DNA of 64,000 nucleotides from the NCBI GenBank assembly GCA_016711505.1, contig JADJSV010000019.1, forward strand, positions 21,673 through 85,672. The letters are read 5' to 3'. Of the stretch, positions 1 to 8,403 are shown in pieces. How positions within the stretch are numbered: position 1 is the first letter of the stretch; each line of letters begins with the position of its first letter. The notes below the pieces were generated by a model. The model was not told the DNA's origin. It did no database searches and saw only the letters and a list, made by a program, of their open reading frames with translations. Made by a program: the position numbers and the translations under genes. Source of the stretch: Bacteroidota bacterium (lineage in GTDB: Bacteria > Bacteroidota > Bacteroidia > AKYH767-A > 2013-40CM-41-45).

Positions 1-1
1 A

Positions 2-376
2 AAATATTATTGTTCAAATGAGGCTTTCTCTCAGCCACCTGTGATTAACACCCCTCAAAAACTTCATACTTTTGATCTGACTTCCTACCTGGGAAATTAT
101 CTGGATGATCTCATTCTGGGTGAACCAAAATTGACTTCCATGGTTTTCGAAATTTTCCCGGTTCCGGTTACAGGTACACTGACGATCGTAAATAAATATG
201 AAGTTGTGAATTCGGAATATAAACTTACAGATCAATATGGAAAATCAGTTGCTCTCGGAGAAATAAATTCCGGGCGAAATGAGATCGATCTTTCAAAGCT
301 TTCTTCCGGAATTTATTTTATGTCAATAACCAATAGTTTTTCGCCGGTATTGTTTTACAAAATTGTTAAGCAATAG
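2..376 (+). CDS. C-terminal end of a T9SS-secreted protein (5' end outside window)
   Basis: The reading frame is open from base 2, so the true start lies upstream of the window and only the last ~124 residues are seen. The final ~75 residues form a T9SS type A sorting domain: an F-P-V-P motif in place of the usual Y-P-N-P, a central strand reading L-T-D-Q-Y-G-K, then L-S-S-G-I-Y-F and a short basic end (K-I-V-K-Q). In this family the domain directs the protein through the outer membrane by the Por machinery, after which it is cleaved off and the cargo attached to the surface or released. The functional part is not visible, so no activity can be given. The gene converges with the FG-GAP gene, whose stop lies only 10 bases away. 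Confidence 0.8.
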   Translation, partial: KYYCSNEAFSQPPVINTPQKLHTFDLTSYLGNYLDDLILGEPKLTSMVFEIFPVPVTGTLTIVNKYEVVNSEYKLTDQYGKSVALGEINSGRNEIDLSKLSSGIYFMSITNSFSPVLFYKIVKQ

Positions 377-386
377 TTTAATTTTA

Positions 387-1890
387 TTACAACTTAACTA
401 ATCTTTGCATAGTCACTCCCTTTTTATTTGAAAGCGTAACATAAAACAGACCTGTACTTTTTTGTCTGATGAAAGAGAGATCAATATTGAGCTGTGAAGA
501 ATAGTCTTCCAGCAATTTTGTGTAAATAATGTTTCCTTCCGAATCCAGTATTGTAAGATGATTTTCGCCTGTCAATGCCAGATTAGAAAAATCGATTTTT
601 AAATTACCTGTTGTCGGATTTGGATAGAGTAAAAATTTATTTGACTCATCGATGTAATTCATTCCTGTTAATCCTTGTCCCTCTGTGATAGTGAAGAATT
701 CATCCGGTGCAACATTTGTAAAGTATTCAATTGTGCCTGAAAGCCATTCAACTTTTATGGAATCGATTACTGTTGCATCGCCCAGACCGAAATGTGCTCG
801 CAGATCATTTTGTCCACAGTAGGAGCTTTGAGCGGAAATTTCACGCATCTGCCAGACCGGATTTCCTGAAATAATAGCTTTCATTCTGATCTTAGTTCCG
901 ATTGCACTTTTATTTGTGGTGGTTCCGACAAGTTTTATTGTACTCCAGTGATTTCCATTTCCATCGTTGTGATAGAGGAAATCCGATGGATCAGTATTGT
1001 TGAATCTTACTGTAGCGACAGCCAGGTCTTCAAAGCCATCATTGTCATAGTCGCCAAAAGCGCATCCATAAGACCAGGAAGAATCCGTAGCTAATGGCGA
1101 GGATCCGATTCTTTCAAACGAACCATCGCCATTATTCAGATAAAAAAAGTTTAGTTGCTTTAAAGCGGAATTGTATGTGTTAGTTACAAAAAGGTCGAGG
1201 TCGCCATCATTATCAACATCACTCCATGCTGAACTGAATGAGTGATCGTTTGTATTTGTAATAGTATCGCCCGTGATTTTTGTAAAGGTGAAATTCCCTT
1301 CATTTCTGAATAAGGCATTGCTCGATTGATCGTTTGCAAGGAATACATCGAGATCGCCATCGTTATCATAATCACCCCAACTACTGCTCATCGTTAAACC
1401 ACCATTGCTTACTAAAGGACCGGTAGTAATTCTTGTGAATGTGCCGCTATCGTTTCTGTAAATGTTTTCATCGTTGTCTGTTAAACCTTCGTTGGAAACA
1501 AATAGATCAAGATCTCCATCACTGTCCATGTCTGTCCAGTTCACGCTTCTTGAAGTATAAAGATCAGTGACCGGACTGCCACTTGTAATTTCAGTGAATG
1601 TATTGTTTCCATCATTATGGTAAAGTCTGTTGCGGTCAGTACTTGCACTGCCGCCACTTCGTGTAGTATAAAGATCAACAAGTCCATCATTATCATAATC
1701 CCCCCATGAAGCAGTTTCGCAATATCCATTTGTATTTACAACGGCCGTTCCCAGTATCTCAGTAAAGTTTGCAATGCCATCGTTTATGTAGTATAGATTA
1801 TCGAAGTTGTACCAATTCACTACATAAGCATCAGCATCGCCATCATTATCTGAGTCAGCAAAGGTTGCACCGTCACTGGGTTTATTATCC
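387..1890 (-). CDS. FG-GAP/VCBS repeat protein with UnbV domain and T9SS tail (C-terminal part, after frameshift)
   Basis: This is the larger part of a CRTAC1-like secreted protein. It carries a run of calcium-binding FG-GAP-type repeats with the pattern D-x-D-N-D-G-D-x-D-L (for example G-D-Y-D-N-D-G-D-L-D-V-F), spaced about 55-60 residues apart and expected to form a beta-propeller. An ASPIC/UnbV domain follows (H-W-S-T-I-K-L-V-G ... N-D-L-R-A-H-F-G-L-G), then a T9SS sorting domain (L-Y-P-N-P-T-T-G-N). It is in a different frame from its own signal peptide at 1885-2148. Dropping one C from the CC at 1889-1890 joins the two into a 586-residue protein running I-V-S-D-N-K-P-S-D-G-A. The likely role is surface or extracellular; the ligand is unknown. 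Confidence 0.8.
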
Positions 1891-2148
1891 AGAAACGATC
1901 GGATCTCCTGTTCTTGCAAGAAAAGAACCATTTCCAAGATTCATGTACAGCATGTTATTCTGACCTCCGGCTCTGCCGTTAGAGATAAAAAGATCAATCA
2001 GGCCATCGTTATTCATATCGATCCAGTTTACACTTCGTGAATCTCCGGGAGTGGAAACTACAGGGCCGGTTGTAATTTTTGTGAATGTCTGGCTCATTGA
2101 ATTCAGACTTAATGCCAGAATAAAGCAGATGAAGAATGATTTTTTCAT
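1885..2148 (-). CDS. FG-GAP repeat protein, N-terminal part with signal peptide (before frameshift)
   Basis: This is the start of the same FG-GAP gene. It opens with a clear signal peptide (M-K-K-S-F-F-I-C-F-I-L-A-L-S, cleavage probably after S-M-S-Q) and contains the first repeat (W-I-D-M-N-N-D-G-L-I-D-L-F-I-S-N). The frame stops at 1885 because of one extra base at 1889-1890, and the protein continues in the next frame down to 387. The two pieces match each other in repeat phase and composition, so this is one gene. Whether the indel is a real mutation or a consensus error cannot be settled from sequence alone; I favour an error. Confidence 0.75.
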   Translation of the reverse strand: MKKSFFICFILALSLNSMSQTFTKITTGPVVSTPGDSRSVNWIDMNNDGLIDLFISNGRAGGQNNMLYMNLGNGSFLARTGDPIVSG

Positions 2149-2360
2149 GTGTGGTAAATTATTTACGGTTAGTCTTGTAATTTTATGTATATATTTATTT
2201 CTTTAAACAATTATTATTCTAATGACTGTTTTCTACCAACAAATTGTTTTCAAAAAAGAATGAAAGAATTTCAGATGATCAATTATGCTGTTCATATGTT
2301 GAAACATGTTGTTCGGCTTAATGCAGATGTAATTCTCCTGAAATTTCTCAAATTAGCGGT

Positions 2361-3407
2361 ATGAATAAAAGAATTGCGCTTCATGTTCTTTTCTGGCTGA
2401 CTTATTTATTATGGGGCGGTTACATTCTTGGTTCTTACGATGGAAATTTTACGCGTTCATTCCTGAACGATATTGCACACCTTCCGCTGAAGATCACAGT
2501 TACATACATTATCATGTATTACCTGCTTCCGAATTTTGTAAATAAAAGAAAATACGTTCAGCTTATTCTTTTTATTGTCGTTCTTTTAATATTGTCGGCA
2601 TTCATTCAACGTTTTACAATTTACCGGATTACTCAACCATTCTTTTATCCTGAGAGTACATTCTATTTCTGGAATTTTCCAAAACTTTTGTGGGGAGCAT
2701 TTGATGTGTTTTCAATTGCTGCAATTGCACTGAGCATTAAACTATTTAAGAACCGCTATGAAAGTCAACAACGGGAGGAAGAACTGAAACGCGAAAAGGT
2801 TGAAACCGAACTTCGGTTTCTGAAAGCTCAGATCAATCCGCATTTTTTATTCAATACTTTAAACAGTATTTATGCGTTGACAAGAATTCAGTCTGAAGCC
2901 GCACCGGATGCAGTTATGCGATTGTCTAAAATTTTGCGATATATGCTTTATGAAACCGATAAGTCCACAACAATAGAAAAAGAGTTGCGGATCGTTGACG
3001 ATTACATTGAACTTCAGAAACTACGATTCGGAAAAAAGATCAATGTGACTTTGATAAGAAATATCGATGATCCGCAAAGAGAAATTGCACAGCTTATTAT
3101 TCTTCCGCTTGTTGAGAATGCATTCAAGCACGGCATATCCGGAAATATGGATTCTTCACAGATTCTTATCAAAGTGGAATTGCAAAAAACTGATTTTAAT
3201 GTCCACATCATAAATCCCGTTTCTGAGATTTCTGTAAAGGATGATGTTCAGGAAGGAATAGGTTTAGTCAATATTTCGCGGCAGTTGCAACTCTTGTACA
3301 AATCATATAGTTTTTCTCATGAGCAAAGGGATGGGAATTTCTTTGTAAATTTACATATCGACTTAACCAGCTATACTGACTATGAATTGTCTGATCGTAG
3401 AAGATGA
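2361..3407 (+). CDS. LytS/YehU-family sensor histidine kinase
   Basis: Inner-membrane sensor kinase of 348 residues. It has four predicted membrane segments (about residues 7-25, 43-60, 66-84 and 112-130), a short charged coiled coil (132-155) and a His_kinase domain of the LytS type. The phospho-acceptor is in Q-I-N-P-H-F-L-F-N-T-L-N, at His161. An ATPase domain follows with the N-box L-V-E-N-A-F-K-H-G (Asn253) and a G-box G-I-G-L-V-N-I (from about residue 299). It has no periplasmic sensor domain, so it may sense through its membrane segments. The response-regulator gene starts 26 bases before its stop, so the two are almost certainly co-translated. The signal and targets cannot be read here. 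Confidence 0.92.
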   Translation: MNKRIALHVLFWLTYLLWGGYILGSYDGNFTRSFLNDIAHLPLKITVTYIIMYYLLPNFVNKRKYVQLILFIVVLLILSAFIQRFTIYRITQPFFYPESTFYFWNFPKLLWGAFDVFSIAAIALSIKLFKNRYESQQREEELKREKVETELRFLKAQINPHFLFNTLNSIYALTRIQSEAAPDAVMRLSKILRYMLYETDKSTTIEKELRIVDDYIELQKLRFGKKINVTLIRNIDDPQREIAQLIILPLVENAFKHGISGNMDSSQILIKVELQKTDFNVHIINPVSEISVKDDVQEGIGLVNISRQLQLLYKSYSFSHEQRDGNFFVNLHIDLTSYTDYELSDRRR

Positions 3408-4077
3408 GCATCTTGCTTCAGAAGTACTGCGGGATTACATCCAGCAAATGCCGGGTTTAAAACTCATGGGTGTTTGTGAAAATGTATTCACTGCCAATGA
3501 AGAGCTGCATCGGTCGAAGATAGATCTGATTTTTCTGGATATTAATCTTCCACGTATCAGTGGACTTGATTTTTTAAAGACGATCGGCTACAAATATCAT
3601 GTCATTCTTACAACTGCTTATCATCAGTATGCTCTTGATGCCTTTGATCTGAATGTTGTAGACTATCTGCTCAAGCCTATTGAGTTCAATCGATTTCTAC
3701 AGGCGGTAAATAAAGTGTATGAAAAGACAAGATCAGTTGATCCTGTTCACAGGCCAGATTCAAATGAACGCAGATTCTATTTTTTTAATACAGATAAAAA
3801 AAATATTAAAGTTTATTCAGATGAAATTGTTTTTATTGAAAGCCTGAAAGACTATGTGCGCATACATACCGGCGATAAACAAATAGTTACAAAATTTCAG
3901 ATCGGGGAATTGGAAAAATATCTGGCCGACGATAAATTTGTCAGGATCCATAAATCATTTATTGTAAATGCCGATAAGGTGACAGCATTCAATGCAATTC
4001 AGATTGAAGTAGGGAGGAATACTTTGCCTTTAGGAAGAACATATAAGGAGCTCGTTGAAAAGAAGCTCACTTCTTGA
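3382..4077 (+). CDS. LytTR-family response regulator
   Basis: Response regulator of 231 residues, partner of the kinase it overlaps by 26 bases. The receiver domain (1-115) shows the acidic pair E7/D8, phospho-acceptor Asp53 in I-F-L-D-I-N-L-P, Thr77 and Lys98 in L-L-K-P. The C-terminal LytTR DNA-binding domain (about 125-230) has the family motifs I-E-S-L-K-D-Y-V, F-V-R-I-H-K-S-F-I-V-N and L-P-L-G-R-T-Y. LytTR regulators usually bind pairs of short direct repeats upstream of targets, often the downstream gene, but I could not identify such boxes with confidence. A strong hairpin follows the stop, suggesting that the kinase-regulator transcript ends there. Confidence 0.93.
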   Translation: MNCLIVEDEHLASEVLRDYIQQMPGLKLMGVCENVFTANEELHRSKIDLIFLDINLPRISGLDFLKTIGYKYHVILTTAYHQYALDAFDLNVVDYLLKPIEFNRFLQAVNKVYEKTRSVDPVHRPDSNERRFYFFNTDKKNIKVYSDEIVFIESLKDYVRIHTGDKQIVTKFQIGELEKYLADDKFVRIHKSFIVNADKVTAFNAIQIEVGRNTLPLGRTYKELVEKKLTS

Positions 4078-4084
4078 AATTTAA

Positions 4085-4168
4085 ACATGGAGGAAAAGGA
4101 GAAAAAAAGGGAGAAAAGAGAGAAGACTCCTTTTCCTCACTTTTTTTCTCCTTTTTCTCTGTGTTTAA
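4085..4168. repeat. Long imperfect inverted repeat, probable terminator of the LytS/LytTR operon
   Basis: Two purine/pyrimidine-rich arms of about 38 bases are complementary over most of their length. The left arm reads AAACATGGAGGAAAAGGAG and onward; the right arm ends CTCCTTTTTCTCTGTGTTT. The loop is only a few bases. The right arm contains a run of seven T. It begins within 10 bases of the LytTR stop. It may serve as a terminator, or be a copy of a dispersed palindromic element of the kind found between genes elsewhere in this window. Confidence 0.6.
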
Positions 4169-4279
4169 AAAATGCTGGCATTTCCTTTAACCCCTTGTCA
4201 ATACTACAAATGATTTTTATGTTTCGAAGCAAAGACATTTATCACTTTTACATAGGTTTTTAATGGCTAACTTCATTCG

Positions 4280-5380
4280 ATGAAAGTAATCTTGTATGTA
4301 GTTCTGGTGTTTCATGCACTTTTCCATTTATTGGGTTTCCTGAAAGCATATAAATTAGCACCATTAGCTGAGATATCTGTATCCATTTCAAAAATTAGTG
4401 GAATCGTTTGGCTCATTGCCTCTTGTCTGTTTGTCGCAACAATTGCATTGATGATTTTCAACATAAATGCTTGGGTTTATCTTGCCTTTCTGTCCATTAT
4501 GCTTTCGCAATACCTGATAATTACAACATGGCATGATTCAAAGTATGGAACTATAATCAATGTGATCCTGCTTGTGTTTCTGATATTAAGCTGGTATAAA
4601 ATTAAGTTTGAGGACAAATACAAAGTTGAAGTTCATGAACAGTTAGCAAAAGTTCAGGCTGGTGATACAGCAATATTAAAAGACATTGACCTTGTAAAAT
4701 TACCCGAACGTGTTCAGAAATATCTGGTATATACGGGAGCCTTGAACAAGCCTAAAGTTCATAATTTCAGAATCAGGTTTTCCGGAAACATACGTAAAAA
4801 TAATGATGCTCCATGGATGCCTTTCACTTCTGAGCAGTTTAATTTTTTACCAACTTCAGTAAGACTATTTTTTATGAAAGCGGAAATGAAAAAACTTCCT
4901 ATAGCCGGATTTCATAGTTTTAAAAATGGGACAGCGTTTATGGATATCAGGTTACTTTCACTGTTTACAGTACAGTATGAATCAGGACAGGATATGGGGA
5001 TAGCAGAAACAGTTACTTTTTTTAACGACATGTGTTGTATGGCGCCGGCAACATTGATAGATGAACGGATTCAATGGACAGGTAATAATGGTGATAGTGT
5101 TTTTGCTAAGTTCATAAATAATAATATTGAAATTAATGCAACTCTTGTCTTTAACAATAAGAATGAATTGGTAAATTTTATTTCAGATGATCGTTATACA
5201 ATTACAGAAAGTGGTTCAATGAAAAAGATCCGATGGTCGACGCCTTTGAAAAATTATCAGGTATTCAATGGCTGCAAATTAGCTTCATCGGCGGAAACAA
5301 TTTATTCTTATCCCGATAAAGATCTTATTTATGGAACATTTCAATTAAGGAGTATTGAATATAATGTAACTTCAAATTAA
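4280..5380 (+). CDS. DUF6544-like membrane protein
   Basis: A 366-residue protein with four N-terminal membrane segments (about residues 2-22, 38-60, 65-80 and 88-105) and a ~250-residue soluble C-terminal domain. The soluble part resembles DUF6544: it begins L-P-E-R-V-Q-K-Y-L-V-Y-T-G-A-L and includes F-N-D-M-C-C-M-A-P-A-T-L-I-D, which I recognise as typical. The function of this family is not known. It begins 202 bases after the LytTR stop, beyond a hairpin, so it is probably its own transcription unit together with the two genes after it (gaps of 21 bases and 1 base). The family call is from memory of the motif and should be confirmed by a profile search. Confidence 0.7.
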   Translation: MKVILYVVLVFHALFHLLGFLKAYKLAPLAEISVSISKISGIVWLIASCLFVATIALMIFNINAWVYLAFLSIMLSQYLIITTWHDSKYGTIINVILLVFLILSWYKIKFEDKYKVEVHEQLAKVQAGDTAILKDIDLVKLPERVQKYLVYTGALNKPKVHNFRIRFSGNIRKNNDAPWMPFTSEQFNFLPTSVRLFFMKAEMKKLPIAGFHSFKNGTAFMDIRLLSLFTVQYESGQDMGIAETVTFFNDMCCMAPATLIDERIQWTGNNGDSVFAKFINNNIEINATLVFNNKNELVNFISDDRYTITESGSMKKIRWSTPLKNYQVFNGCKLASSAETIYSYPDKDLIYGTFQLRSIEYNVTSN

Positions 5381-5401
5381 TTTTGTAAGCCGTGTTTTTT
5401 T

Positions 5402-5857
5402 ATGAGAAATTCAATTATTAAAATCGTAGCAATATTGCTTCTTCTTTTTAATGGAATCGGAGCAGTTTATGGTGGTGGTAATCTGATTCTTCATCCGGAT
5501 GGAAGCAGTCTGGGTATAACAGTTGAATGGTTGAAATATTCTCCATTCACAAACTTCCTCATTCCCGGTATTATTCTCTTTCTGGTTAATGGCGTCTTCA
5601 GTTTTGTAGTGATTATTTTTATATTGATGAAATGGCCGTACTATAAAACGATGATCCTGACCGTGGGGCTTATGTTAAGTGGATGGATTTTGATCCAGAT
5701 GATATTTTTAAGAACAGTCAATAATTTACACATAATAATGGGGACGACTGGAGTTTTGCTTATGATAATTGGACTTTTATTGATGGAAAAAGAAGAAGAA
5801 GTTAATTTTCTTATTTTAGACAAACTTTTCCAAGTGTTCATTCTTAAAACTAATTAA
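5402..5857 (+). CDS. Small four-helix integral membrane protein, unknown function
   Basis: A 151-residue hydrophobic protein with four likely membrane segments (residues about 6-26, 48-75, 80-100 and 108-128) and a short cytoplasmic tail starting E-K-E-E-E-V. I do not recognise a named family. It starts 21 bases after the DUF6544-like gene and ends one base before the next start, so the three genes probably share one transcript. No catalytic residues stand out. Confidence 0.65.
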   Translation: MRNSIIKIVAILLLLFNGIGAVYGGGNLILHPDGSSLGITVEWLKYSPFTNFLIPGIILFLVNGVFSFVVIIFILMKWPYYKTMILTVGLMLSGWILIQMIFLRTVNNLHIIMGTTGVLLMIIGLLLMEKEEEVNFLILDKLFQVFILKTN

Positions 5858-5858
5858 A

Positions 5859-6155
5859 ATGGAAGCATACGATACAGTAGTGGAAGCAATCAATGGATTG
5901 AAAAAGCAAGGCTACATTGAAGATCTGAACTTGCGTCAGAATTGTCTGGAATGCAGTGGTCGTGAAATTAAATTATTTCACGATGAATTTCACATCGACA
6001 AGTTCTTTCGTTTTGAGGGCAATTCAGATCCGGCAGATGAGAGCATTGTATATGCAATATCATCTCCCAAACATAATTTGAAAGGTGTTATGGTGAACGG
6101 ATATGGGATCAGTTCTGAGCCACTCACCAATGAAATGCTTGAAAAACTTAAATAG
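5859..6155 (+). CDS. Conserved ~98-residue protein often labelled PRPP synthetase
   Basis: A small soluble, acidic protein of 98 residues. From memory, close relatives in Bacteroidota are often named 'phosphoribosylpyrophosphate synthetase'. The sequence cannot support that name: true PRPP synthetase is about 310 residues with a PRPP-binding loop, and neither the length nor the loop is here. What can be seen is an N-terminal helix (T-V-V-E-A-I-N-G-L-K-K-Q-G-Y), a strand-rich middle (C-L-E-C-S-G-R-E-I-K-L) and an F-R-F-E-G-N-S-D-P-A-D-E-S-I-V-Y-A-I-S motif. It reads best as a small conserved protein of unknown function, translated with the upstream membrane-protein gene (1-base gap). Confidence 0.7.
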   Translation: MEAYDTVVEAINGLKKQGYIEDLNLRQNCLECSGREIKLFHDEFHIDKFFRFEGNSDPADESIVYAISSPKHNLKGVMVNGYGISSEPLTNEMLEKLK

Positions 6156-6194
6156 AAAAAATTTGTTTAAAAAATGAACTGATCATCAAACCAC

Positions 6195-8381
6195 ATGAAA
6201 AAACTTCTGCTTCTGCTATCATTATCTTTTACTTTGCAATCATTTGCTCAAATGAATATTGTAAGTTATGCGGGCAGTAACGGCAAAGAAACATTTTATG
6301 ATGTTATGCAGATCACAGATGGAACATTTCTGATTTGTGGTTATGCTGATGACTTAAACTGGATCGATGCAGGAGTGCAGCGGATTCAATTAAATTATCC
6401 GGGAATAATTCCTAATTCACTTGGATCAAATCGATATGGATTTATTCTCCATTTGAGTTCTGATCTTCAAACCATTTTACAGGTTGTCCATTTTCCTCAG
6501 GGTGTGGTGGAAGATATTCGATTCATTAAAACAAATACACTTCCTTATACTGCTACGGGAGATCTTTACATCAGTGCAAATACTGCTGATTCAGATGCTA
6601 ATAATGGTGGATACATTATAGGTAAGTTGGATAATAATTTTGTAAACGGGCTTCCGACTGCCTTGGAATGGTTAGAAGTTGTTTGGGCGAAATCAGGCCC
6701 GAAAGATTATCACCCATGGGATGTAACAAATGATGGTCGTGTATTTTATATTTCCGGCGAAGCGTTTGGCTATGACTGGAGTGCTGTTTATTGTCTCAAT
6801 CAAAACGGACAACGTGCTATTGTAGAGAACTGGAGAACTCATTGGTTGAAAAACGGATTTGAATTTAAAGGCACACCGGCTTCTTCTAATCCTCAGGGTG
6901 GAATAGATTCCGTAGACTACAGCGGAATTGTTCTGAAGATCTGGGGCCGATGCGATCTCAGGTCGTGGACACAAAACGAATATGACTACATTCAACCCGA
7001 TGGGAATGGTGGAACTAAGAAAGGTTCATGGCCTGCAGATCTTCTTTTCAATGGACCATGTGATCCTGCGAGTCCTACTGCTACCGGTCCCGGTTATACG
7101 GGATATTCTGCTGCCGCAGGAAGTCCTGTTTATGGTGGTACGAATATTTGTATTGATAAACGTAATAACAATCTTTACCTGGGAGTGAATTTTAAAAGTG
7201 TTACCTCAGGTGGTAGTCCTGATTTTGAACCTGCAGTTATTGCAATGAACGAATCCGGTACGATGCTATGGTGGTCGCGCTTGTATCATGAGATCACTCC
7301 TGCAGGCGATACGATGGAATCGGTTCCTGATCAATACGTAGATGCATTGGCAATTGATTATTCAAACAACAAACTTGTTGTTGGTGCAAGATGCCATGGT
7401 AATAACATTGAAAATTTTTGGGAAGGCAATCAGATTGCAAGCGACCCCGCAGCTTATGGTTTTCAGAATCAGTTTACAGGTACAAATGGAAATATCCATC
7501 TATCTTGGCTTGGAAAATTTTTGTTGAATGATGGCACATTGACCAATTCTACTTTCATGGGCGAGTATGCTGAAGGAACAGGTTCGCTTGGCACACCTCA
7601 CGCTGATCCTAATCTTGATGGCTGGGCAGACCCTAATACCGGTTGGCCTGATGTAAATACTACCAGGATCGCACGTAACAATATGAAAGTTTCAAGTTCC
7701 GGTGATGTGTGTGTCATAGCAGTAGGACGACGAACAACTACTACTTCAAATGCTTTCCAGAAAATGGTGAAACCTGATTTCGGCGGATTAAGCGCATGGA
7801 ATAGTTTTGTCAGGGTTTATGATTCACAATTTCATGTTCCAAAATATTCCTCACTTGTAGTAGGAGTGTGGGACACATTAACTCAAGCCGGAGGAGGAAA
7901 TACTGAATTGTTTGGAATTTACAAAACAAGTCTCGGTGTAATCTGTGTTGGCCGACAGACAGCTGATACAAACGGAATAGCAAATGGAAATAATATACCA
8001 CTTGCAAATGTACTACCATGGGGAAGCAGTTCCCCTTTGAATGAAAGTGCAATATTGGTTTATTATCAGGCAGGTAATCTTGTAAACATTGATGATAGTA
8101 TTCTGACAGAGATAACTACTCCTTTATCTCATTTGAAGAATGAAGAAATTGTATCTTATCCTAATCCCTCTGGTGGTAGGATCTTTATATCATTCACTGA
8201 TAAAAATATTAATTCAAATGAATGGCAATATAGAATGATTGATGGATTCGGAAGAATGATCAGTTCAGGAGTGCTTAAGAATAATTTATTGGATCTGTCA
8301 GATATTTCCAATGGAATTTATCAATTACAATTAAGTAACAATGATAAAAATTACTTATCAAAGGTTATCATTGTAAGATAG
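6195..8381 (+). CDS. Large T9SS-secreted protein
   Basis: A 728-residue secreted protein. A classical signal peptide occupies residues 1-19 (M-K-K-L-L-L-L-L-S-L-S ... S-F-A-Q). The last ~80 residues are a T9SS type A sorting domain (V-S-Y-P-N-P-S-G-G-R, then D-I-S-N-G-I-Y-Q-L and V-I-I-V-R at the end). The body is rich in Gly, Asn, Asp and Trp and in beta strands such as T-F-L-I-C-G-Y-A-D-D-L and R-V-F-Y-I-S-G-E-A, which recall the propeller-like strands of other Bacteroidota secreted proteins. I see no catalytic motif. It stands 39 bases after the previous stop and 22 bases before the P-type ATPase gene. Confidence 0.85.
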   Translation: MKKLLLLLSLSFTLQSFAQMNIVSYAGSNGKETFYDVMQITDGTFLICGYADDLNWIDAGVQRIQLNYPGIIPNSLGSNRYGFILHLSSDLQTILQVVHFPQGVVEDIRFIKTNTLPYTATGDLYISANTADSDANNGGYIIGKLDNNFVNGLPTALEWLEVVWAKSGPKDYHPWDVTNDGRVFYISGEAFGYDWSAVYCLNQNGQRAIVENWRTHWLKNGFEFKGTPASSNPQGGIDSVDYSGIVLKIWGRCDLRSWTQNEYDYIQPDGNGGTKKGSWPADLLFNGPCDPASPTATGPGYTGYSAAAGSPVYGGTNICIDKRNNNLYLGVNFKSVTSGGSPDFEPAVIAMNESGTMLWWSRLYHEITPAGDTMESVPDQYVDALAIDYSNNKLVVGARCHGNNIENFWEGNQIASDPAAYGFQNQFTGTNGNIHLSWLGKFLLNDGTLTNSTFMGEYAEGTGSLGTPHADPNLDGWADPNTGWPDVNTTRIARNNMKVSSSGDVCVIAVGRRTTTTSNAFQKMVKPDFGGLSAWNSFVRVYDSQFHVPKYSSLVVGVWDTLTQAGGGNTELFGIYKTSLGVICVGRQTADTNGIANGNNIPLANVLPWGSSSPLNESAILVYYQAGNLVNIDDSILTEITTPLSHLKNEEIVSYPNPSGGRIFISFTDKNINSNEWQYRMIDGFGRMISSGVLKNNLLDLSDISNGIYQLQLSNNDKNYLSKVIIVR

Positions 8382-8403
8382 AACCTTTAAAGACAAATTG
8401 TAA

